Shown one piece after another: positions 59,360-64,000 of a stretch of DNA of 64,000 bases; positions within the stretch are counted from its first letter, which is position 1, and each line of letters begins with the position of its first letter. Source of the DNA: F23-D06 sp947165685 (lineage in GTDB: Bacteria > Bacteroidota > Bacteroidia > Bacteroidales > WCHB1-69). The translations under genes and the position numbers were made by a program. A model generated the notes under the pieces. That model saw only the letters and a program-made list of their open reading frames with translations, did not search any database and was not told the origin of the DNA. The DNA lies in NCBI GenBank assembly GCA_947165685.1, contig CAMVBK010000003.1:80640-144639 (forward strand). The letters are read 5' to 3'.

Positions 59360-60469
59360 ATGAAAAAAATAATCCTTATCGCAGCCGCGGCACTCGTGAT
59401 GGCCGCCTGCTCAAATAAACAACAAACAAAAAACAACGAGAATATGAAACAAGAACTGAACCTCACGCAGGAGTGGGACAAGGTGTTCCCCCTCAGCGAA
59501 AAAGTGAACCACCGCAAGGTGACGTTTGAAACCCAGTACGGCCTGACCCTGGCCGCCGACCTCTACACGCCCGTAGGAGCGAATAATGGTTCGCCCACAC
59601 GTCTCCCCGCCATCGCGGTGAGCGGCCCCTTCGGCGCCGTGAAGGAGCAGAGCAGCGGTCTCTACGCCATGCGCATGGCCGAGCGCGGCTTTGTGGCGTT
59701 GGCCTTTGACCCGTCCTATACGGGGGAGAGTGGGGGAGAACCCCGCCGCACCGCCTCGCCCGACATCAACACGGAGGACTTCATGGCCGCCGTCGATTAC
59801 CTGTCGGGGTTGGAGAACGTTGATCCGGAGCGTATCGGCATCATCGGCATCTGCGGCTGGGGCGGCATCGCGCTGAACGCCGCCGCCGCCGACCCGCGCA
59901 TCAAGGCCACCGTGGCCAGCACCATGTACGACATGACCCGCATCAGCGGCAACGGCTATTACGACAGTGACAACAAAGAGGAAGCCCGTCACGCTGCCCG
60001 CGAAGCAATGGGCAAGCAGCGTCTCGCCGACCCGTTGGCGATGGCCGGCGGCGTCATCGACCCGCTGCCCGACGACGCCCCGCAGTTCGTGAAGGACTAC
60101 CACGCCTACTACAAGACCCCGCGCGGCTACCACAAACGCAGCGGCAATAGCAACGACGGCTGGCGCGTTATCGGCACACAGGCCTACGCCAACGCCCGCT
60201 TCCTCTACTACATCAACGAGATCCGCTCCGCCGTCCTCGTGATGCACGGCGAGAAGGCCCACAGCCGCTACTTCGGCGAGGCCGCCTACCACTATATGGT
60301 GGAGGGCAAGGCCGAGGGCTACAACTTCATCGGCAAGCCGAATCCCAATCCTGGAAACAAGCAGCTGCTCATCATCCCCGGCGCCACCCACTGCGACCTC
60401 TATGACGGCGGCGAGGGCAACTACATCCCGTGGGATACGCTGGCGGCGTTTTTCGGGAAGAATCTGTAG
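59360..60469 (+). CDS. Alpha/beta-hydrolase lipoprotein, dienelactone-hydrolase-like
   Basis: The 369-residue protein has a lipoprotein signal with lipobox VMAAC (Cys17). The hydrolase domain shows FDPSYTGESGGEPR, the nucleophile elbow GICGWGG with Cys in place of the usual Ser, and a C-terminal IPGATHCDLYDGG with the catalytic His. Cys nucleophiles are known in dienelactone hydrolases. It acts at the cell surface or periplasm. A serine-hydrolase lipoprotein gene follows after 31 nt. Confidence 0.88.
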   Translation: MKKIILIAAAALVMAACSNKQQTKNNENMKQELNLTQEWDKVFPLSEKVNHRKVTFETQYGLTLAADLYTPVGANNGSPTRLPAIAVSGPFGAVKEQSSGLYAMRMAERGFVALAFDPSYTGESGGEPRRTASPDINTEDFMAAVDYLSGLENVDPERIGIIGICGWGGIALNAAAADPRIKATVASTMYDMTRISGNGYYDSDNKEEARHAAREAMGKQRLADPLAMAGGVIDPLPDDAPQFVKDYHAYYKTPRGYHKRSGNSNDGWRVIGTQAYANARFLYYINEIRSAVLVMHGEKAHSRYFGEAAYHYMVEGKAEGYNFIGKPNPNPGNKQLLIIPGATHCDLYDGGEGNYIPWDTLAAFFGKNL

Positions 60470-60500
60470 GCATTGCGGAGAACCTCGTTACAATTGTTAT

Positions 60501-61709
60501 ATGAAATCAAGCACCCAAACCATTTTGCTCGCTATTTGCGCACTTGTCCTGTCGTCATGCTCAATCGTTAGGGGTTTGACGACCGACGGAAAGTACGGTC
60601 CGAACATCTTCAGCTTTGAGAAACGCGAAGTTGATACCATTGCCAACGGCGAGAACACCTTCCAGTTTCCCATAGGCAAGCGTGCCGACTGGATTGACAC
60701 CATGCATTTCCACAACACGCCGCATCAATGTGACTATATGACCTTTCTGGAGGCATTCACAAGGGAAAGCACCACGCAGGGACTGCTTGTCATCCATAAC
60801 GACAGCATCGTCTATGAGCGCTACTGGGGCAATTTCTCAGCTGACCGTTTGGCCACCATTTTCTCTGTTTCCAAATCCATCACTTCGCTGATGTGCGGCA
60901 TCGCGGTTGACGACGGCTACATCCGCTGTATCGACGCCCCCGTCACCGACTATCTGCCCGAGCTGAAAAAGAAAGACCCGAAGTGGCAGAAACTGACCAT
61001 CCGCCACCTGCTTGACATGCGTAGCGGACTGGATTTCGACGACACCTACGAGCTAAATTGGAAGGAGTTGAGATACCTTAACGCAATGGCGCGATTGAAC
61101 TATGGACACAATATCTGGAAGCAAATCCAGGGGCTGAAATTTCGTTGTGAACCCGGCACCGCGCGGCGCTACGAAAGCATGACGGCGGCTATCCTCGGCA
61201 TCGTCATAGAGCGTGCCTCGGGCAAGCGCTTTGCCGACTACCTCAGTGAACGTGTGTGGAAGCCGCTCGGCATGGAACATCCTGCGTTAATCAACATTGA
61301 CAGTCGCAAGCACGACAACGAGCACACCTTCGGCGGCATATCAACCACCATCAAGGACCTCGCCAAAATTGGCCAGCTCTACCTCAATAACGGCGTATGG
61401 GATGGCAAACGCATCGTGAGCGAAGACTGGATACGCCAAACCGCCGACTGCGACACCAGTTATTACGGCTATCATTTCAACTGGTACAACATCAACTACG
61501 AAGGCTTTATCCGGCCACAGTATTCGGGATATTATGCGCTGGGCATCTGCGAACAAGTGCTATACGTCAACCCTTACAAGAACCTTGTCATGGTGAGAAT
61601 CGGACTACAAAACAACTGCGGTACAGTAATTCCGGTTTTGTTTGAGCAACTGAGCGGTCCCTGGCCGGTAGCAAGGGAATTTCCATACCAAACGCTCCGA
61701 CCAGAATGA
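60501..61709 (+). CDS. Beta-lactamase-family serine hydrolase lipoprotein (class C/PBP-like)
   Basis: Start chosen at ATG 60501 (402 residues) because it opens a lipoprotein signal with lipobox LSSC. The catalytic Ser-x-x-Lys is in FSVSKSITSLMCG, the Tyr motif in RRYESMTAAILG (Y-x-S), and FGGISTTIKDLAKIGQLYLNNG follows. Members include esterases and D-aminopeptidases. The stop codon lies within a HipA-like tail, as if a deletion had joined them; the gene itself looks complete. Confidence 0.88.
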   Translation: MKSSTQTILLAICALVLSSCSIVRGLTTDGKYGPNIFSFEKREVDTIANGENTFQFPIGKRADWIDTMHFHNTPHQCDYMTFLEAFTRESTTQGLLVIHNDSIVYERYWGNFSADRLATIFSVSKSITSLMCGIAVDDGYIRCIDAPVTDYLPELKKKDPKWQKLTIRHLLDMRSGLDFDDTYELNWKELRYLNAMARLNYGHNIWKQIQGLKFRCEPGTARRYESMTAAILGIVIERASGKRFADYLSERVWKPLGMEHPALINIDSRKHDNEHTFGGISTTIKDLAKIGQLYLNNGVWDGKRIVSEDWIRQTADCDTSYYGYHFNWYNINYEGFIRPQYSGYYALGICEQVLYVNPYKNLVMVRIGLQNNCGTVIPVLFEQLSGPWPVAREFPYQTLRPE

Positions 61710-61878
61710 ACTGCTTAATTCCTCAGAGGAGTACATGATTGGCAAAGAAAAAACTAAACAAATAATCGGCGAAGTGACTGAAGCAGTGAATAAATGGAAG
61801 ACTTTTGCATTTCGCCTTGGCATATCCAAACGGGAGATGGACATGCTTGCCAAAGTATATAAACATTCGCTAAAATGA
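61705..61878 (+). pseudogene. 3' remnant of a HipA-like gene
   Basis: The frame reads NELLNSSEEYMIGKEKTKQ ... EVTEAVNKWKTFAFRLGISKREMDMLAKVY to a stop at 61878, clearly matching the last residues of the HipA at 37746 (LLNSSEEYLIG, AVKKWKTYARRLGISKRE). No upstream HipA sequence remains; it abuts the end of the beta-lactamase-family gene. Confidence 0.85.
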
Positions 61879-62075
61879 AACTGAAGAAAAGGAAAATCAA
61901 GTATTCGGCAATATTTTTCCTCTGCTGGTTTGCCCTTTTGGTCTTTCTGGTGGATGGAATTCTGAAATTCCAAACATTGGTTGACTATTTCGGATCTTAC
62001 GCCTTTGTAGAAATTACGTTATTGCTGTTGGTCATTCTACCCACATCGGCCGTATATATATTTACCAAAGAATAA
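61875..62075 (+). CDS. Small two-span membrane protein
   Basis: The 66-residue product has a basic N-terminus (MKLKKRKIKY) and two hydrophobic spans (about 11-30 and 45-62). It overlaps the stop of the HipA remnant (ATGA), so it may once have been translated with HipA. No family recognised. Confidence 0.5.
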   Translation: MKLKKRKIKYSAIFFLCWFALLVFLVDGILKFQTLVDYFGSYAFVEITLLLLVILPTSAVYIFTKE

Positions 62076-62106
62076 CAGTACGGAATATAGTCACCAACCT
62101 TCATTT

Positions 62107-62679
62107 ATGGAAGAACAAAACATCCTTGACATACGTACCCGCAACGAGTTTCGCCAATGGCTTGAAACCCACCATGCGACAGAGAAAGCGTGTTGGGTGG
62201 GCGTAAAACGCGGTCGCCCCACCGACGACGGGAAGTTCTGGTATCTCGACGCGGTGGAGGAGGCGCTCTGCTTCGGGTGGATCGACAGCCGCCAGAAGCC
62301 CATCAACGGGGTGCTGATGCAGTGTTTCACGCCGAGAAAGCGCAACAGTCTCTGGTCGGAACTGAACAAGGAGCGTGCGCGGCGGTTGGAGAAGTTGGGA
62401 CGGATGACCGATGCAGGACGGCGGGTGCTGCCCCTGATGGGCGCGCGCCGCTTCCGCATCGACGAGGACGTGGAAGCGGCGTTGAAGGCCGCGCGGGCGT
62501 GGACAAAGTTCAAGTCCTTCCCGTCCCTGTACCAGCGCATCCGCGCCTACAACGTGGCCTTCTACAAGAAGAGGGACGCTCAGATGTACCAGCAAGCCCT
62601 CGCCCACCTCGTCGAAGAGACGAAAAAGGGAAAGATGTTCGGCGATTGGAACGATTATGGCCGGCTGTTGGACTACTGA
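62107..62679 (+). CDS. YdeI/OmpD-associated family protein
   Basis: The 190-residue protein shows the YdeI pattern: TRNEFRQWLETHHATEKACWVGVKRG, YLDAVEEALCFGWIDSRQKPINGVLMQCFTPRKRNSLWSELNKERARRL, and a C-terminal KFKSFPSLYQRIRAYNVAFYKK. Family members were linked to antimicrobial-peptide resistance and bacteriocin protection; the mechanism is not known. It is cytoplasmic, with no signal peptide. Confidence 0.88.
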   Translation: MEEQNILDIRTRNEFRQWLETHHATEKACWVGVKRGRPTDDGKFWYLDAVEEALCFGWIDSRQKPINGVLMQCFTPRKRNSLWSELNKERARRLEKLGRMTDAGRRVLPLMGARRFRIDEDVEAALKAARAWTKFKSFPSLYQRIRAYNVAFYKKRDAQMYQQALAHLVEETKKGKMFGDWNDYGRLLDY

Positions 62680-62727
62680 TTTTCAATTACGCAAACGAAC
62701 AAAACGACAATAAAACAAGTTCAAGAT

Positions 62728-62817
62728 ATGAGATACTACATCGTTGACGCTTTCACCGACCATCCCTTCGGCGGCACCGCGGCAGTGGTGGCGGAGGGGG
62801 AATTGTTGACGGAATAA
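62728..62817 (+). pseudogene. PhzF gene remnant: only the 5' and 3' ends remain
   Basis: Codons 1-16 read MRYYIVDAFTDHPFGG and codons 17-29 read TAAVVAEGELLTE. The intact gene at 48827 begins MKYYIVDAFTDKPFGG and ends GGTAAVVAEGELKV. About 750 nt between the two GGCGG-containing sites are missing, and the frame is kept. A direct example of an internal deletion. Confidence 0.93.
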
Positions 62818-62849
62818 CAAAAACGGTAATTCATCAAAACTATAGGCAA

Positions 62850-63791
62850 ATGGAAATCAAAGCAGTAAAATTCAGAAAAGAGGGTTTCTACACCCAGCCT
62901 TTTGTCATGGGCGGCGAAGAAGGCCCCGACAAATTCGACCGCAACATCCGCTATCGCGGCAGCTTGCAAAACTACCTCATCGACACCGGCAGCGAGGTGA
63001 TTCTCGTCGATACCGGACTTCCCGCCGGCACGCCCGAAGAGAATCCCGACGAGAACAGCCCAGCTTTTACCGGCAAGGACATTTGCTCCTATATGGAGGC
63101 TTTTGCAGCCCTCGGCTACAAGCCCGAACAGGTGACCAAGATCCTGCTCACCCACAAACACGCCGACCACAGTGGCGAACTGAAAAGCTTCCCCAACGCC
63201 AAAGTCTATGTCAATGCCGACGAGATGGACGCCGCCGAGCTCCAGGGGCTTGGAAATCTCGTCCCCGTCACCTTCACCGACGGCCCCTACTACAATTTCC
63301 CCGACAGTCAGAAAATCCACGACGGCATCTACCTCATCAAGGCCAAGGGGCATACCAAGGGCAACAGCATCATCGTGGTGGAAAACGACGGCTTGTTCTA
63401 TATGCTTCATGGCGACATCACTTACGTGGACGAAGCGTTGTATGAGGACAAACTCTCCGTGGTTTTCGACGACCTGTCCGCCGCCCGCGAGACGCAGGAC
63501 CGCATCCGCGAGTTCATCCGCAACCATCCCACCGTCTATTGCGGCACCCACACCCCGCAGGGTTACGAGAACTTGGAGGCCAAGCGCGTAATGGACCTCG
63601 ACCACCCCGTGCCGACCGTCCTGGCCGAAGTGGATTTCAGCAAACAGCAGGCCTCCGGCAAATACGTCTGCTCCATCTGCGGCTACGTGTATGATCCCGC
63701 CGAACACGACGGCGTGGCCTTCGAAGACCTGCCGGAAGACTGGAAGTGCCCGAGATGTAAACAGGGGAAGGAGAAGTTCAATAGGGCGTAA
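62850..63791 (+). CDS. MBL-fold hydrolase fused to rubredoxin (copy 2)
   Basis: The 313-residue protein has the same length and layout as copy 1 (28612). The N-terminal MBL domain has THKHADHSGE, GHTKGN and HGD metal ligands, and the C-terminal rubredoxin CSICGYVYDPAEHDGV ... WKCPRCKQGKEKF is intact. The two proteins are about 85-90 percent identical by eye, with differences spread along the whole length. It is followed by a second aldo-keto reductase copy. No AraC gene or operator repeat precedes this copy. Confidence 0.92.
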   Translation: MEIKAVKFRKEGFYTQPFVMGGEEGPDKFDRNIRYRGSLQNYLIDTGSEVILVDTGLPAGTPEENPDENSPAFTGKDICSYMEAFAALGYKPEQVTKILLTHKHADHSGELKSFPNAKVYVNADEMDAAELQGLGNLVPVTFTDGPYYNFPDSQKIHDGIYLIKAKGHTKGNSIIVVENDGLFYMLHGDITYVDEALYEDKLSVVFDDLSAARETQDRIREFIRNHPTVYCGTHTPQGYENLEAKRVMDLDHPVPTVLAEVDFSKQQASGKYVCSICGYVYDPAEHDGVAFEDLPEDWKCPRCKQGKEKFNRA

Positions 63792-63840
63792 AGGTGTGTA
63801 CAAGAGGTTCAAGGACTATCCAATAAAAACCGGATGAATA

Positions 63841-64000
63841 TGGAATACAAAACGTTGAACAATGGACTGAAGATGCCGATGGTCGGCCTTGGGGTCTATA
63901 ACATCCCCGAAAAAGAGACGCAAAGGGTGGTGGAAGACGCCTTGTCGGTGGGCTACCGCAGCATTGACACGGCCGCCATGTACGAAAACGAGAAAGGCGT
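63841..64000 (+). CDS. Aldo/keto reductase (copy 2), cut by window edge
   Basis: The first 53 codons (MEYKTLNNGLKMPMVGLGVY ... DTAAMYENEKGV) are present; the gene continues beyond the window. DNA differs from copy 1 (45794) at only five positions in 160. The catalytic Asp and Tyr are included. The start codon is taken by match with copy 1. Confidence 0.92.

Noticed and set aside
1..64000. tRNA, rRNA and insertion sequences
   Set aside because: No cloverleaf-type pattern, rRNA segment or transposase was recognised on either strand by reading; a covariance-model search would be needed to exclude small RNAs.

Overview
The window (64 kb) reads as a chromosomal piece of a Bacteroidota bacterium, most likely order Bacteroidales. 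The evidence is the phylum-specific -7 promoter box (TAnnTTTG) in front of many genes, a GldH-type gliding lipoprotein, OMP beta-barrel family proteins with CarboxypepD_reg-like N-termini, an HcpR/Hcp pair, carboxynorspermidine decarboxylase, a pyrophosphate-type phosphofructokinase, and several AAA/DUF4143 ATPase loci. I cannot name the genus. No rRNA, tRNA, CRISPR array or insertion sequence was recognised.

Layout. 0-13 kb is core: an M23 peptidase (cut by the edge), an MFS transporter, a patatin/beta-barrel phospholipase, the translation operon rplM-rpsI / rpsB-tsf with two structured leaders, class II aldolase, a viroplasmin-RNase H, GldH, a YfcC-type carrier and a DUF3667 protein. 13-29 kb is mixed: an outer-membrane barrel, HicAB and YoeB-type toxin-antitoxin pairs between two paralogues that share an almost identical 5' end, an orphan HsdR_N protein, nspC, PPi-type pfk, murA (Cys to Asp at the fosfomycin site), two SDRs, and an AraC-controlled oxidative-stress set (ferritin-like, flavin reductase, MBL-rubredoxin). 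29.7-35.8 kb is one giant alpha-2-macroglobulin gene carrying a TonB-plug-like insert.

36-49 kb is a decaying, repeat-rich stretch. It has a HipAB pair, PepD, hcpR/hcp with a clear HcpR operator, an aldo-keto reductase, one intact and two dead DUF4143 ATPase loci each preceded by its own repeated or palindromic motif, a hairpin repeat in three copies, and several genes of which only the 5' and 3' ends survive.

49.7-58.6 kb is a defence island, visibly A/T-rich from about 51 kb and so probably acquired. It holds RloA/RloB, a restriction-modification system in which one protein carries both nuclease and methylase (BcgI-like) with two specificity ORFs joined at a 13-C tract, and then three different TIR-family genes with a small membrane protein: a Thoeris-like cluster without a recognisable ThsA. 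One of the TIR genes is frameshifted. This island is the best candidate for an undescribed system.

58.7-64 kb returns to high GC: a truncated AlbA-type regulator, a dienelactone-hydrolase-like lipoprotein, a class-C beta-lactamase-family lipoprotein, a HipA tail, a YdeI protein, a PhzF remnant, and second copies of the MBL-rubredoxin and aldo-keto reductase genes.

Two themes recur: stress and nitrosative defence (AraC module, HcpR/Hcp, rubredoxin proteins), and repeated internal deletion of genes, shown directly by comparing the PhzF remnant with its intact copy.
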